Shown here: in pieces, positions 19,208 through 29,003 of the stretch | How positions within the stretch are numbered: the stretch's first letter is position 1 | Layout: every line of letters starts with the position of its first letter | DNA from: Albidovulum sp. | GTDB taxonomy: Bacteria; Pseudomonadota; Alphaproteobacteria; Rhodobacterales; Rhodobacteraceae | Direction: 5' to 3' | Length of the DNA stretch: 64,000 nucleotides | NCBI GenBank assembly: GCA_028823855.1 | Contig: JAPPFL010000038.1 | Coordinates: forward strand, 1-64,000 | The notes under the pieces: generated by a model | Database searches by the model: none | Told to the model about the DNA's origin: nothing | What the model saw: only the letters and a program-made list of their open reading frames with translations | Program-made: the position numbers and the translations under genes

Positions 19208-20941
19208 ATGCAAATGACTTCTTCTACCGCGCACGACACGCTTGCGCAGAAAAGCAAAGACGAAAGCGTTGTCTCCGGTGGACGCCTCGTCGCGAAGGCA
19301 TTGAAAAACGAAGGCGTCGATACGGTATTCACGCTTTGCGGCGGCCACATTATTGACATCTACGACGGTTGCATCGACGAAGACATTCGCATTGTGGACG
19401 TGCGTCACGAGCAAACTGCGGCGCACGCCGCGGATGGCTACGCTAGGCAAACGGGCAGGCTGGGTTGCGTAGTCACTACTGCCGGCCCCGGGTGCACCAA
19501 CGCTGTAACTGGCGTCGCGACGGCATTTCGTTCCGAAAGCCCAATTCTTCATATCGGCGGGCAGTCGTCCTTGTCTCAGCACAAGATGGGTTCGCTTCAG
19601 GATCTTCCGCACGTGGACATGATGACGCCCATCACAAAATTCGCGTCCGGCGTCTTCTCGACCGAAAGAATTGCGGACATGATTTCGATGGCCGCGCGCG
19701 AAAGCTTTTCCGGCGCCTACGGTCCGAGCTATCTGGAAATTCCTCGAGATATACTTGACGCGGAGATCCCTATTGAAAAGGCCCGCATTCCGGAGGCGGG
19801 CCAGTATCGCGGCTCGGTGCGGTCAATCGGCGATCCGAGAGATATTGAAAAACTGGCTGAAATACTTGTGAATGCCGAAAGACCGGCCGTGCTTTTCGGC
19901 CAGCAGGTTTGGGCATCCCGCTCGCATGGCGAATGCATTCAATTCGTTAGGTCCCTCGATATTCCAGCCTACATGAACGGTGCGGCCCGGGGCATGATGG
20001 AGCAGGGAGACCCGCATCACTTCGACCGCACGCGCTCCGACGCGTTCAGGGGGGCCGACGTCATTCTCATCGTTGGAACTCCGTTCGATTTTCGAATGGG
20101 GTACGGAAAGAGAATTTCGTCGCCGACCCTGGCGCAAATCGACCTCGACTATCGAACTGTCGGCAAGAACCGCGACATTTCGCTGGGCATCAGCGGGCAT
20201 CCGGGCGCAATACTGTCCGCAGTGGCAGACGCGGCATCGGCGATTGAAAACAAGCCCGCTCGCCGGGCCCGGCAGGAATGGATGAAACAGCTGCGGGAGA
20301 TCGAAGCGGCGAAGCTCGAAAAACTCCTGCCGTTGTTCAGATCGGACAGATCGCCGATACACCCCTATCGGCTCGCTTGGGAAATCAATGAGTTCCTGGA
20401 CGAAGATACGATCTATATCGGCGATGGCGGCGATGTCGTAACGATATCCGCGCAGGCCGTTAGGCCCAGGAATCCCGGCCAATGGATGGATCCGGGCGCA
20501 TTAGGCTCGCTTGGAGTCGGAACAGGGTTTTCGATGGCGGCCAAGCTGGCTCATCCAACAAAGGAAGTCGTTTGCCTTTACGGCGACGGTTCGTTCGGCA
20601 TGACCGCTTTCGACATGGAAACATCGCAAAGATTTGGCGCCCCGTACTTGGCAATTGTCGGAAACAATTCCGCCATGAACCAGATCCGATTCGGCCAGAT
20701 TACAAAGTACGGACAGAACCGGGGCGATATTGGCAACAAACTGGGAGATGTGGAATTCGGGAAATTCGGCGAAATGATAGGCGGCTATGGCGAGGAAGTG
20801 CGAAAGGCATCTCAAATCCAGCCCGCATTGAGACGCGCGCGAGAAGCGATCGCCAAAACCGGCAAATGCGCAGTAGTAAACGTTTGGATCGACCCCAACG
20901 AATATGCTCCGGGGACCAAGGCGCAGACGATGTACAAGTAG
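19208..20941 (+). CDS. ThDP-dependent acyl-CoA lyase/decarboxylase (2-hydroxyacyl-CoA lyase or oxalyl-CoA decarboxylase type)
   Basis: A 577-aa member of the acetolactate synthase/oxalyl-CoA decarboxylase/HACL superfamily. The catalytic Glu is in '[15 protein letters not shown]' (about residue 63). The ThDP/Mg motif runs from '[14 protein letters not shown]' to '[11 protein letters not shown]' (about 460-495). In the loop where O. formigenes oxalyl-CoA decarboxylase has the oxalyl-contacting Tyr-Glu pair (GDYEEMDQ), this protein has '[13 protein letters not shown]', closer to the 'MGAFQEFPQVE' of human HACL1. The C-terminal tail '[12 protein letters not shown]' is unlike textbook Oxc. Either enzyme gives formyl-CoA, which fits the downstream Frc transferase. 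The exact substrate is unresolved: oxalyl-CoA by gene context, a 2-hydroxyacyl-CoA by residue pattern. Confidence 0.8.
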   Translation: MQMTSSTAHDTLAQKSKDESVVSGGRLVAKALKNEGVDTVFTLCGGHIIDIYDGCIDEDIRIVDVRHEQTAAHAADGYARQTGRLGCVVTTAGPGCTNAVTGVATAFRSESPILHIGGQSSLSQHKMGSLQDLPHVDMMTPITKFASGVFSTERIADMISMAARESFSGAYGPSYLEIPRDILDAEIPIEKARIPEAGQYRGSVRSIGDPRDIEKLAEILVNAERPAVLFGQQVWASRSHGECIQFVRSLDIPAYMNGAARGMMEQGDPHHFDRTRSDAFRGADVILIVGTPFDFRMGYGKRISSPTLAQIDLDYRTVGKNRDISLGISGHPGAILSAVADAASAIENKPARRARQEWMKQLREIEAAKLEKLLPLFRSDRSPIHPYRLAWEINEFLDEDTIYIGDGGDVVTISAQAVRPRNPGQWMDPGALGSLGVGTGFSMAAKLAHPTKEVVCLYGDGSFGMTAFDMETSQRFGAPYLAIVGNNSAMNQIRFGQITKYGQNRGDIGNKLGDVEFGKFGEMIGGYGEEVRKASQIQPALRRAREAIAKTGKCAVVNVWIDPNEYAPGTKAQTMYK

Positions 20942-20984
20942 TGCCCAAGTCTCGATAGAAGTGGAAATTCTCGGAATGCGACAT

Positions 20985-22256
20985 ATGAATGCACTCGACG
21001 GTAAAAAAATTCTGGATTTCACGCACGTGCAGTCAGGGCCTACATGCACCCAGTTGCTTGCATGGTTGGGAGCCGATGTCATCAAGGTCGAGCGCCCAGG
21101 GGTAGGGGATGCGACAAGAAAGCAGCTAGTCGATGTTCCAGGCGCCGACAGTTTGTATTTCACGATGCTCAACCACAACAAGCGATCGATAACGGTCAAT
21201 ACGAAAAGCGAGACCGGGAAGGAGGTCTTGACGCGTCTGGTCGAAAAGTGCGACGTGCTCGTAGAGAACTTTGCGCCCGGGGCCCTCGACAGGATGGGGT
21301 TCGGCTGGGAAAGAATTCAGGAAATCAACCCGCGAATGGTCATGGCGTCGGTCAAGGGATTCGGGCCTGGGAAGTACGAAGACTGCAAAGTTTACGAAAA
21401 CGTGGCGCAGTGCGCGGGCGGGTCGGCCTCGACCACGGGGTTCCCCGACGATGTTCCGATGGTAACCGGAGCTCAGATTGGCGATTCGGGTACGGGGCTG
21501 CTTCTCGCGCTGGGTATCGTAGCTGCACTTCTCCAGCGCGAAAAAACGGGACGCGGTCAAAGAGTTCTTGCTCCAATGCAGGACGGCGTTATCAATCTAT
21601 GCAGGGTGAAATTGAGGGACCAGCAGCGACTTGCCGCAGGACCGCTCGAAGAATATTCGCAATTCGGCAAGGGAATTCCGTTTGGCAAGGCCACGCCCAG
21701 AGCCGCCAACGATTCGGGAGGCGGTCAGCCGGGACGCATATTGAAATGCAAAGGCTGGGAAACCGACCCCGACGCCTACACGTACTTTATTACCCAAGCG
21801 GCGGTTTGGCCGAAAATCTGCGACCTAATTGGTAAGCCTGAGTGGAAAACAGACCCGGAGTACGCGACGCCCCCGGCGAGGCTGCCCCGCCTGGACGAAA
21901 TTTTCGACGAAATCCAGAATTGGACGATGACCAAAACCAAATTCGAGGTCATGGAGGAATGCAATCCTCTCGATATACCGGTCGGTCCGATTCTTTCTAT
22001 GAAGGAAATCGCCGAAGACCGGGGTCTGCGCGAGACCGGAACCATAGTCGAAGTCGATCATCCCGAACGGGGTCGCTATCTGTCGGTCGGCTGCCCGGTA
22101 AAGCTATCCGACTGCCATGTAGAAGTGAAGCGATCGCCGCTGCTCGGCGAGCATACGGCGGAAATACTTTCGGAATTCCTTGGGTTCAGCGAATTGGATT
22201 TGGATCGCATCTACGATTCCGGCGCAGTGGGCGATCGCCCGGCTCGGGCCCGATAA
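20985..22256 (+). CDS. frc: Formyl-CoA:oxalate CoA-transferase
   Basis: A class III CoA-transferase (423 aa) very close to Oxalobacter Frc and E. coli YfdW. '[21 protein letters not shown]', '[15 protein letters not shown]' and 'KLRDQQRL' match almost word for word. The nucleophilic Asp is in 'AQIGDSGTG' and the mobile glycine loop is 'GGGQPG'. At the position of Frc Trp48 this protein has Gln ('TRKQLVD'), as in YfdW, the oxalate-specific form. It swaps CoA from formyl-CoA to oxalate, releasing formate and making oxalyl-CoA. ATG at 20985 is chosen (an ATG three codons earlier is possible). It follows the ThDP enzyme in one operon. Confidence 0.9.
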   Translation: MNALDGKKILDFTHVQSGPTCTQLLAWLGADVIKVERPGVGDATRKQLVDVPGADSLYFTMLNHNKRSITVNTKSETGKEVLTRLVEKCDVLVENFAPGALDRMGFGWERIQEINPRMVMASVKGFGPGKYEDCKVYENVAQCAGGSASTTGFPDDVPMVTGAQIGDSGTGLLLALGIVAALLQREKTGRGQRVLAPMQDGVINLCRVKLRDQQRLAAGPLEEYSQFGKGIPFGKATPRAANDSGGGQPGRILKCKGWETDPDAYTYFITQAAVWPKICDLIGKPEWKTDPEYATPPARLPRLDEIFDEIQNWTMTKTKFEVMEECNPLDIPVGPILSMKEIAEDRGLRETGTIVEVDHPERGRYLSVGCPVKLSDCHVEVKRSPLLGEHTAEILSEFLGFSELDLDRIYDSGAVGDRPARAR

Positions 22257-22313
22257 GGGCCGTCGCATGAAGATTTCAACTGTATTCGCCGCGAATTCGG
22301 AAAGGGACATTCG

Positions 22314-23231
22314 ATGAAATTGATCGTCATGGGGCAGCAAGCGTTCGGAAAGGCGGCGCTGGAAAGATTGCTTGAACTCGGAAGGGACGAGGTCGTAGCC
22401 GTCTATTGCGCACCCGATAAGGAAGGAAGGCCTGTCGACCCTCTTAAGGAAGCCGCCCTCGCCGCCGGGCTGCCCGTTATTCAGCCGTCAAATTTTTCGG
22501 ACTATGAAACGCTAGAGTTGCTGGGATCCCACAATGCGGATCTGATGATAATGGCTTATGTGACCCTGTTCGTTCCGGAGGCCGCGCGCAACAGCCCGCT
22601 TATGGGATCCATCTGCTTTCATCCTTCGCTGCTTCCTTTGCACCGCGGGCCAAGCTCGATAAACTGGCCGATCATCGGCGGCTCTACAAAATCTGGATTT
22701 TCCTGGTTCTATCCTACGGACGGGCTCGACGAGGGCGATTTGCTGTTGCAAAAGGAATGCGACATCGGCCCTGACGACACCCTGGGCGATGTCTATTTCA
22801 AAAAGATCTTTCCCAGCGCGATCGCTTCGGTGGACGAGGTTTGCGATTTGTTCAGGTCGGGCAAGCCGCCGCGCACTGAGCAAGACGACAGCAAGGCTAC
22901 GTACGAGAGCTGGTGCCGAAAAAAGGACGCATGGATCGATTGGAGCAACCCTGTCGCCGATGTCTATAATCTTATACGCGGTACCAATCCCCAGCCGGGA
23001 GCTTGGACGACCTCCGGAGGCGACGAGCTAAAAATCTACGACTCCCGGAAAATCGACGGCCAAGGCAAGCCGGGAGAAATAATTTCCGTGTCCGACGATG
23101 GCGTAGAAATTCAGGCTGGAGGAGGCCGAATACTTGTCAAGCGCGTGCGACCGTCCGGAAGCGGAAAGATTCCCGCCGCCGAGTGGGCGACGGCAAAACG
23201 AATCTCCGCCGGAAGCGTACTCGGCGATTGA
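22314..23231 (+). CDS. Stand-alone formyltransferase like the N-terminal domain of 10-formyl-THF dehydrogenase
   Basis: A 305-aa protein of the methionyl-tRNA formyltransferase fold. It resembles the hydrolase domain of 10-formyl-THF dehydrogenase (ALDH1L1) more than Fmt: 'GSICFHPSLLPLHRGPSSIN' and 'DGLDEGDLLLQKECDI' match it closely. The catalytic His (HPSLLP) and Asp (DGLDEGD) are present. The C-terminal Fmt-like domain (about residues 205-300, 'INWSNPV'-type region) is complete, but there is no carrier or aldehyde dehydrogenase domain. An ATG with GGAAAGGG upstream gives the start. Between Frc and formate-THF ligase it may move or remove formyl groups between THF, CoA and water. The actual reaction is unknown. 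Confidence 0.8.
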   Translation: MKLIVMGQQAFGKAALERLLELGRDEVVAVYCAPDKEGRPVDPLKEAALAAGLPVIQPSNFSDYETLELLGSHNADLMIMAYVTLFVPEAARNSPLMGSICFHPSLLPLHRGPSSINWPIIGGSTKSGFSWFYPTDGLDEGDLLLQKECDIGPDDTLGDVYFKKIFPSAIASVDEVCDLFRSGKPPRTEQDDSKATYESWCRKKDAWIDWSNPVADVYNLIRGTNPQPGAWTTSGGDELKIYDSRKIDGQGKPGEIISVSDDGVEIQAGGGRILVKRVRPSGSGKIPAAEWATAKRISAGSVLGD

Positions 23232-23258
23232 CGGAACTTGGGAAACAGGTGATCCAAA

Positions 23259-24929
23259 ATGGCAAGTGACATAGAAATCGCCAGGAAAGCAGCGAAGCAG
23301 CCGATTCAATCGATTGGAGCGCGGCTCGGCATACCCGATTCAGAGCTTCTGCCATTTGGCCACGATAAAGCCAAAGTCTCGGCGAGCTTCATTGAATCAA
23401 TCGCCGACCGGCCCGACGGCAATCTTGTCCTGGTGACGGCAATCAATCCCACGCCCGCTGGTGAAGGAAAAACCACAACGACAGTTGGACTGGGCGACGG
23501 GCTAAACCGAATCGGGAAGAATGCGGCAATTTGCATCCGCGAGGCATCGCTGGGGCCCTGCTTCGGAATGAAAGGCGGAGCCGCGGGAGGCGGATACGCG
23601 CAAGTTGTACCTATGGAGGAAATGAACCTTCATTTCACGGGCGACTTTCACGCAATTACCTCGTCGCACAACCTTTTGGCGGCCATGGTGGACAATCATG
23701 TCTACTGGGGAAACGAGCAGGGCATCGATACGCGACGCGTCGCATGGCGTCGGGTCATGGACATGAACGACCGGGCTCTTCGCGAGATTGCATGCAGCCT
23801 TGGCGGAGTTGCCAACGGATTTCCCCGTGAGGCCGGATTCGATATAACTGTCGCTTCGGAGGTCATGGCGATCCTTTGCCTGGCCAAGGACCTTGACGAC
23901 TTGCAAAGGCGACTAGGCGACATCATCGTTGCGTACCGCCGCGACCGCACGCCCGTATATTGCAGGGACGTCAAAGCGGACGGCGCGATGACGGTACTGC
24001 TGCAGCAGGCAATGCAGCCCAATCTCGTCCAGACTTTGGAAAACAATCCGGCGTTTGTGCACGGTGGGCCTTTCGCAAACATTGCGCATGGCTGCAATTC
24101 CGTGATCGCTACCAAGACGGCGCTAAAGCTCGCAGACTTCGTAGTTACCGAAGCCGGATTCGGTGCCGACCTCGGAGCGGAGAAATTCCTGAACATCAAA
24201 TGCCGAAAGGCCGGCCTGTCGCCCAAGGCGGTCGTGATCGTCGCTACGGTTCGAGCGCTGAAAATGAACGGCGGTGTCGGCAAGGACGCTCTGGGATCGG
24301 AAAACGTCGAAGCGGTAAAGCAAGGTTGCGCGAATCTAGGCCGGCATATCGAAAATCTGAAAAAATTTGGCGTGCCCGCGGTCGTTGCAGTCAACCATTT
24401 TGTTTCGGATACCGATGCCGAGATCCAAGCAGTTGTAGGATACGCGCAGTCCCGCGGTTCGGAAGCGATTCTCTGCCGGCATTGGGCTTTGGGATCGGAA
24501 GGAACGGAAGATTTGGCGCGCAAAGTGGTGGAGATTGTGGAAAGCGGCAAGGCCAATTATGCGCCGCTCTACCCCGACGAGATGGGGCTTTTTGAAAAAA
24601 TAGAATCGATCGCAAAAGAGATTTACAGAGCCAATGAAGTCGTTGCAGACAAACGAATACGCGATCAGCTCGCCCAATGGGAAAGGGCGGGCTACGGAAG
24701 CCTTCCTGTCTGCATGGCAAAAACGCAGTACAGTTTTTCTGCCGACCCCGACCTTCGCGGTGCGCCGGAAGGCCACGCCGTTCCGATTCGCGAGGTTCGG
24801 CTATCGGCAGGCGCGGGCTTCGTCGTCGCGATTTGCGGTGCGATCATGACAATGCCCGGACTGCCTCGTAAACCCGCGGCCGAATCCATTTGCTTGAACG
24901 ACTTAGGACAAATCGAAGGATTGTTTTAG
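23259..24929 (+). CDS. fhs: Formate-tetrahydrofolate ligase
   Basis: A 556-aa enzyme joining formate to THF with ATP, giving 10-formyl-THF. The N-terminal P-loop is '[18 protein letters not shown]' (about residues 66-83). Further family landmarks are '[20 protein letters not shown]', '[12 protein letters not shown]', '[14 protein letters not shown]', '[15 protein letters not shown]' and '[14 protein letters not shown]'. Complete length, AGGTG ribosome binding site 8 bases before ATG. It captures the formate released by the Frc reaction (and possibly by the formamide and formylglutamate hydrolases) into the folate C1 pool. This turns the island into an assimilatory route instead of pure oxidation, since no formate dehydrogenase is in view. 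Confidence 0.96.
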   Translation: MASDIEIARKAAKQPIQSIGARLGIPDSELLPFGHDKAKVSASFIESIADRPDGNLVLVTAINPTPAGEGKTTTTVGLGDGLNRIGKNAAICIREASLGPCFGMKGGAAGGGYAQVVPMEEMNLHFTGDFHAITSSHNLLAAMVDNHVYWGNEQGIDTRRVAWRRVMDMNDRALREIACSLGGVANGFPREAGFDITVASEVMAILCLAKDLDDLQRRLGDIIVAYRRDRTPVYCRDVKADGAMTVLLQQAMQPNLVQTLENNPAFVHGGPFANIAHGCNSVIATKTALKLADFVVTEAGFGADLGAEKFLNIKCRKAGLSPKAVVIVATVRALKMNGGVGKDALGSENVEAVKQGCANLGRHIENLKKFGVPAVVAVNHFVSDTDAEIQAVVGYAQSRGSEAILCRHWALGSEGTEDLARKVVEIVESGKANYAPLYPDEMGLFEKIESIAKEIYRANEVVADKRIRDQLAQWERAGYGSLPVCMAKTQYSFSADPDLRGAPEGHAVPIREVRLSAGAGFVVAICGAIMTMPGLPRKPAAESICLNDLGQIEGLF

Positions 24930-24938
24930 GTTTTTGGA

Positions 24939-25094
24939 ATGGCGACGGTAAGCGACGCAGCGAATAGGAGCACAGCGCAAGTCGCGTGCTTTTGGAATGA
25001 GCTCGGCATGCCTATTTGGAATCAATTGGCAATCAATCCGTTGAGGATTAAAATGAGCGAGGAAAAGATTAAGAAGCCGCATAAAGCGGACTAA
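24939..25094 (+). CDS. Possible 51-aa small protein between fhs and tctC
   Basis: ATG at 24939 opens 51 codons ending TAA at 25092-25094. It has a Lys-rich tail ('MSEEKIKKPHKAD') that could also start alone at the inner ATG at 25053. It lies in the operon direction. No ribosome binding site stands out and no homologue is recognised; it may be plain intergenic DNA. Confidence 0.2.
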   Translation: MATVSDAANRSTAQVACFWNELGMPIWNQLAINPLRIKMSEEKIKKPHKAD

Positions 25095-25143
25095 ACCTAG
25101 CGGTCTGACAAGTGCAGACGCGCTACTTTAATGGAGAAGAAAG

Positions 25144-26112
25144 ATGAATCTGGTATCAAAAATCTCGCTAGGCGCAGCTGCGCTTGGCTTTGCGGTTTTG
25201 GCGGCCCCTGTTCAGGCATTTGAACCGGTCAAGCCAATCGATTTCGTAATCATGGCCGGACAGGGCGGAGGCGCGGACAGAATGGCCCGCCTGATGCAGT
25301 CGATCGTTGAGCAGAACGATATGGCTGGCCGTCCCCTGGTCCCGACGAATAAGTCCGGCGGCTCCGGGGCTGAAGCGTTGCTCGCACTCAAAAATGCGAC
25401 TGACAAGGACCATACAATCATGGTGACGCTCAACTCGTTTTTCACGACGCCTCTGCGACAGCCCGGGCTTGAAGTCGATATTCTTTCATACGCTCCGATC
25501 GGACGCATGGCTGAAGACACGTTCGTACTGTGGGTGCACAAGAACGAAGGCATCAATACCTTTGAAGAATTCGTCGCCGAAGCCAAGGCGCGCGGCTCGG
25601 ACTGGGTGATGGGAGGCACGGGTAGTGCCCAGGAAGACGAAATCATCACGAATTTCCTGAATGGCGCTTTCGGCCTCAATATGAAATACATCCCCTACAG
25701 CGGCGGCGGCGCGGTTGCGCGCGATCTTGCGGGCGAACAGATAGATTCGTCTGTTAATAACCCGTCCGAAGCTCTTGGCTTCTACGAGTCCGGCGATGTC
25801 ATCCCGCTCGTGGCCTTCACCGACGAACGGCTGCCGTTTTTCCCCGACGTGCCTACCGTAAGGGAGAAAGGCGTTCAATTCGCGTATTACATGCAGCGCT
25901 CGGTTGTCGGCGCGCCAGGCATGTCTGAAGAAGCCTCGGCATACTATACCGACCTCTTCACGCGAGTCTTCGACTCCGACGAGTGGCAGACATATCGCAA
26001 CGACAAATCGCTTCTCGGCGATTTCCTGTCGGGAGAGAACCTCATGACCTACTGGGAGGTTCAGCGCGAAAGGCATGAAACGATCCTCAAGGCATCAGGC
26101 GACATCAAGTAG
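25144..26112 (+). CDS. tctC: Tripartite tricarboxylate transporter substrate-binding protein (TctC/Bug family)
   Basis: A 322-aa periplasmic receptor with a clear signal peptide cleaved after 'LAAPVQA' (about residue 25). The Bug fold follows: 'KPIDFVIMAGQGGGADRMARLM' near the N-terminus (the usual anion-binding first loop), 'VPTNKSGGSGAEAL', 'GGTGSAQEDEIITNFLNGAFG', 'YIPYSGGGAVARDLAGEQ' and 'PFFPDVPTVREKG'. A GGAG site 7 bases before ATG supports strong translation, as usual for the binding component. It is followed by TctB and TctA. The substrate should be a small carboxylate fed into the island; which one cannot be read from sequence. Confidence 0.9.
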   Translation: MNLVSKISLGAAALGFAVLAAPVQAFEPVKPIDFVIMAGQGGGADRMARLMQSIVEQNDMAGRPLVPTNKSGGSGAEALLALKNATDKDHTIMVTLNSFFTTPLRQPGLEVDILSYAPIGRMAEDTFVLWVHKNEGINTFEEFVAEAKARGSDWVMGGTGSAQEDEIITNFLNGAFGLNMKYIPYSGGGAVARDLAGEQIDSSVNNPSEALGFYESGDVIPLVAFTDERLPFFPDVPTVREKGVQFAYYMQRSVVGAPGMSEEASAYYTDLFTRVFDSDEWQTYRNDKSLLGDFLSGENLMTYWEVQRERHETILKASGDIK

Positions 26113-26150
26113 ATTTGCCGTCCAAGCTAGCGATCGGAGGGGAGGGCAAA

Positions 26151-26684
26151 TTGCGACTTGCAGAGCTGGTTACCGCTACCGCAATTGCTCTCCTCTCCGT
26201 TTACTTGATGTGGAAGAGCGGCGAGGGACCCTCGTGGGACCCAACTGCCCAAAGATTCGCAAATATCGGTATAAATATCGACGGCCGCGGACCGGGAAGC
26301 GGCTTTTGGCCCTTCTGGCTGTCCGCAGCGATGTTTCTGGCGTCGCTGGCGGTAATTTTCAATTGGGCCACGCGTAGGTCGCGCCCGTCGCGCTCCGATG
26401 ACCAGTATCTGGACGCGGAAGGCAAGAAAATGCTGGTTCAGGTCGGAGGCGGGCTTTTTGCGTTCCTAGGCCTCATCCATTTTCTTGGATACTACGGCGC
26501 AATTTTCTTGTTCCTAATCTATTCCGTATACTACATTGGCCGACATAAATTGCGCCTTACGCTGGCAGTATCGGTCGCCGTGCCGGTGTTTTGCTTCTTC
26601 TTTTTCGATATTGCGATGCGCATCGTGCTTCCGAAAGGCTATCTTGAGCCGCTGTTCCTACCTTTATACGAAATCTTTTATTGA
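26151..26684 (+). CDS. tctB: Tripartite tricarboxylate transporter small membrane subunit (TctB)
   Basis: A 177-aa membrane protein with about four hydrophobic helices: 'ATAIALLSVYLMW', 'FWLSAAMFLASLAVIF', 'GGGLFAFLGLIHFLGYYGAIFLFLIYSVYYI' and 'LTLAVSVAVPVFCFFFFDIAM'. The TTG at 26151 is chosen because GGAGGGGAGG stands just before it and the protein then starts like other TctB proteins; a TTG at 26115 is in frame but has no such site. It works with TctA in the membrane. Confidence 0.85.
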   Translation: MRLAELVTATAIALLSVYLMWKSGEGPSWDPTAQRFANIGINIDGRGPGSGFWPFWLSAAMFLASLAVIFNWATRRSRPSRSDDQYLDAEGKKMLVQVGGGLFAFLGLIHFLGYYGAIFLFLIYSVYYIGRHKLRLTLAVSVAVPVFCFFFFDIAMRIVLPKGYLEPLFLPLYEIFY

Positions 26685-26751
26685 ACAGCGAATTCACCGC
26701 GTTGTCGTGAAAGGCATCCGCACATTGCGAGCTTGAAAAGGAAACGTCCCC

Positions 26752-28293
26752 ATGGATGTACTTTTGCATCTTGCTGATGGAATTTTGGCAGCGCTTGCTC
26801 CGATCAATCTCGGATTAGCGTTTCTCGGCGTAGTCATAGGCCTATTTGTCGGCGCCATGCCCGGGCTTGGATCGGTAAACGGCGTCGCCATATTGCTTCC
26901 TTTCACGTTCGTTATCCAGCAGATCACGGGAACGGCGACATCGCCGATGATCTTTCTGGCGGCGATTTACTATGGCGCAATGTACGGTGGCGCAATTTCG
27001 TCAATAACTCTCGGAATTCCCGGCGCCTCGACGGCAGTTGCCACTACTTTCGATGGAAGGCCATTGGCGCTGAAGGGCGAAGCGGGAAGAGCGCTGGTAA
27101 TTGCAGCGGTTGCCTCATTCATAGGCGGTACCGTAGCAAACGTAGTTTTCACAGGAGCCGCGCCGCTGCTTGCGTCCGTGGCATTGAAATTCGGCAATCC
27201 GGAAATATTCGCATTGATGCTCCTGGCATTTGCAACATTCGTGGGTCTAGGCGGCGACGACATCCCCAAAACGCTGATTTCGATTTTCTTCGGCCTAATC
27301 GTTTCCGCGATAGGATTCGACATTATTTCCGGAACTCCTCGGCTTCTGCTGTTTGATTCGACCGTATGGTTTAGCCGCGGAATCCAGTTCCTCGTTCTAG
27401 CGATAGGAGTTTACGGTATCGGCGAAATGCTATGGACTATCAATTCATATCGATACGACATGAAGATGACGGAAGCCGATATCACTATGAAGGAAGTCGG
27501 GCTGTCGATTCTCAGATTCAGGGAAGCCTGGAAAGGAACCGCCATAGGCTCGCTGCTTGGATTCTTCGTCGGCATCCTGCCGGCGGCGGGAGCAACGCCT
27601 GGATCTCTGATGGCCTACGGCGTCGCGAAAATGGTATCCAAGGACAAGTCAAAATTTGGAAAGGGACAACCGGACGGTGTTGCCGCGCCGGAGTCAGCCA
27701 ACAATTCCGCGTCGACCGGCGCGATGCTGCCGATGATGACGTTAGGTATCCCGGGATCGCCGACGACGGCGGTTCTCTTGGCGGGCATGGTTATTTGGGG
27801 ACTTCAGCCCGGGCCTCGGCTGTTCACGGACCAGCCGGATTTCGTATGGCCGCTTATAGGTTCGTTTTACGTTTCGAACGTAATTGCGGTTGCGGTCAAT
27901 CTCGCCTTTATTCCGCTTTTTCTTTGGGTGCTTAGAATGCCGTTTACCATTCTTGCTCCCTTGATTTTCGTCTTGTCCGTCGTCGGCATCTATGCCGCCT
28001 ATCAAAACATCTACGACGTTTGGCTTATGCTGTTTTTTGGCATCGGAGCATTCTTGCTTCGCATTCTCGACTATCCGCTCGCGCCGGCGGTTCTAGCGAT
28101 CGTTCTAGGGCCAATCGCCGAGCCAACGCTGCGCCAATCTTTGATTCTGTCGGATGGCAGCCTATCGATTTTCTTTACCAGACCGATTGCCGGACCTATT
28201 ACAGTCGTTGCCATAATCTTGATATTGCTGCCGCTTTTTGGACTGATACGCCGCAAGATCAAGGCGAGCGGGCGAGGCGGCTTGACGGTTTAG
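26752..28293 (+). CDS. tctA: Tripartite tricarboxylate transporter large permease (TctA)
   Basis: A 513-aa permease with about 11-12 membrane helices. Typical motifs: 'FVGAMPGLGSVNGVAILLPF' near the N-terminus, 'YYGAMYGGAISSITLGIPGAS', 'GFFVGILPAAGATPGSLMAYG' and 'MLPMMTLGIPGSPTTAVLLAGM'. These are the repeated Gly/Pro-rich loops of the TctA superfamily. Complete. Last gene of the island operon, 67 bases after TctB. Confidence 0.93.
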   Translation: MDVLLHLADGILAALAPINLGLAFLGVVIGLFVGAMPGLGSVNGVAILLPFTFVIQQITGTATSPMIFLAAIYYGAMYGGAISSITLGIPGASTAVATTFDGRPLALKGEAGRALVIAAVASFIGGTVANVVFTGAAPLLASVALKFGNPEIFALMLLAFATFVGLGGDDIPKTLISIFFGLIVSAIGFDIISGTPRLLLFDSTVWFSRGIQFLVLAIGVYGIGEMLWTINSYRYDMKMTEADITMKEVGLSILRFREAWKGTAIGSLLGFFVGILPAAGATPGSLMAYGVAKMVSKDKSKFGKGQPDGVAAPESANNSASTGAMLPMMTLGIPGSPTTAVLLAGMVIWGLQPGPRLFTDQPDFVWPLIGSFYVSNVIAVAVNLAFIPLFLWVLRMPFTILAPLIFVLSVVGIYAAYQNIYDVWLMLFFGIGAFLLRILDYPLAPAVLAIVLGPIAEPTLRQSLILSDGSLSIFFTRPIAGPITVVAIILILLPLFGLIRRKIKASGRGGLTV

Positions 28294-28497
28294 GAAAACT
28301 CGAGCGGGACAATGCGACGACCAAGTGCAATCGCAATGTCGGCCGCCCGCCTTTCGGAAGAAAAGACTATTCCGTCCAGCGCCCTTCACACTCGCCCCAG
28401 ACTGCTGTCCTTCATTGGGAGAATCGCAGTTGCCGCGAGGCTAAGAGGATAGTTCAAATGCGATCGCTTGGTTCCTAGCGGCAATAGCGTTTCGGAA

Positions 28498-28971
28498 ATG
28501 CCGAGACACGAGGAAAGGCGCAAGCTACCTTATTCGGCGGATCAAGTCTTCGAACTGGTCGCCGATGTCGAAGCATATCCGGATTTTCTGCCTTGGTGCT
28601 CCAAACTTAGAGTCACGGACCGGAGACCCGAAGGAAGCGTAGATCTGTTGATTGCGGATATGACTATTTCTTTCAAGATTCACGAAGAAAGTTTTCTCTC
28701 GAAGGTAACGCTTTCGCGAGAAAGGAATCGAATTGACGTTGAGTATCTGGAAGGGCCGTTCAAGTTCATGAACAGCCGGTGGGAATTCAAAGATCTCGAC
28801 TACGGCTGTCTCGTGTCGTTCTCAGCCGAATTCGAATTTCGCTCAAGATTCTTGAGAGCTTTGATTGGAACAGTATTCTCTCAGGCCGTGCAGCGAGTCG
28901 TTCGCGCATTCGAAGACCGAGCGCGCGCCGTATATGGAGAGTCGCCGAGGGGATGCGCGCTCGATAGCTAG
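28498..28971 (+). CDS. RatA/COQ10-like START-domain protein
   Basis: A 157-aa polyketide-cyclase/START-fold protein of the RatA and COQ10 group. In eukaryotes and proteobacteria members bind ubiquinone or a related lipid and aid respiration; in E. coli RatA has been called a ribosome-association toxin. Motifs: 'LPYSADQVFELVADVEAYPDFLPWC' at the N-terminus and 'EYLEGPFKFMNSRWEFKDL' in the middle. ATG at 28498 is chosen because it begins just before the conserved first strand. In many alphaproteobacteria this gene sits next to lipA; here it is 13 kb away, with the C1 island in between. Confidence 0.85.
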   Translation: MPRHEERRKLPYSADQVFELVADVEAYPDFLPWCSKLRVTDRRPEGSVDLLIADMTISFKIHEESFLSKVTLSRERNRIDVEYLEGPFKFMNSRWEFKDLDYGCLVSFSAEFEFRSRFLRALIGTVFSQAVQRVVRAFEDRARAVYGESPRGCALDS

Positions 28972-29003
28972 CCCGTCCGTAAATCGGCAGGCTGAAGCGA
29001 CGC

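Noticed and set aside
19208-20941. Calling the ThDP enzyme acetolactate synthase (ilvB)
   Set aside because: No ilvN beside it, and the substrate-loop residues and formyl-CoA-transferase context fit the acyl-CoA branch instead.
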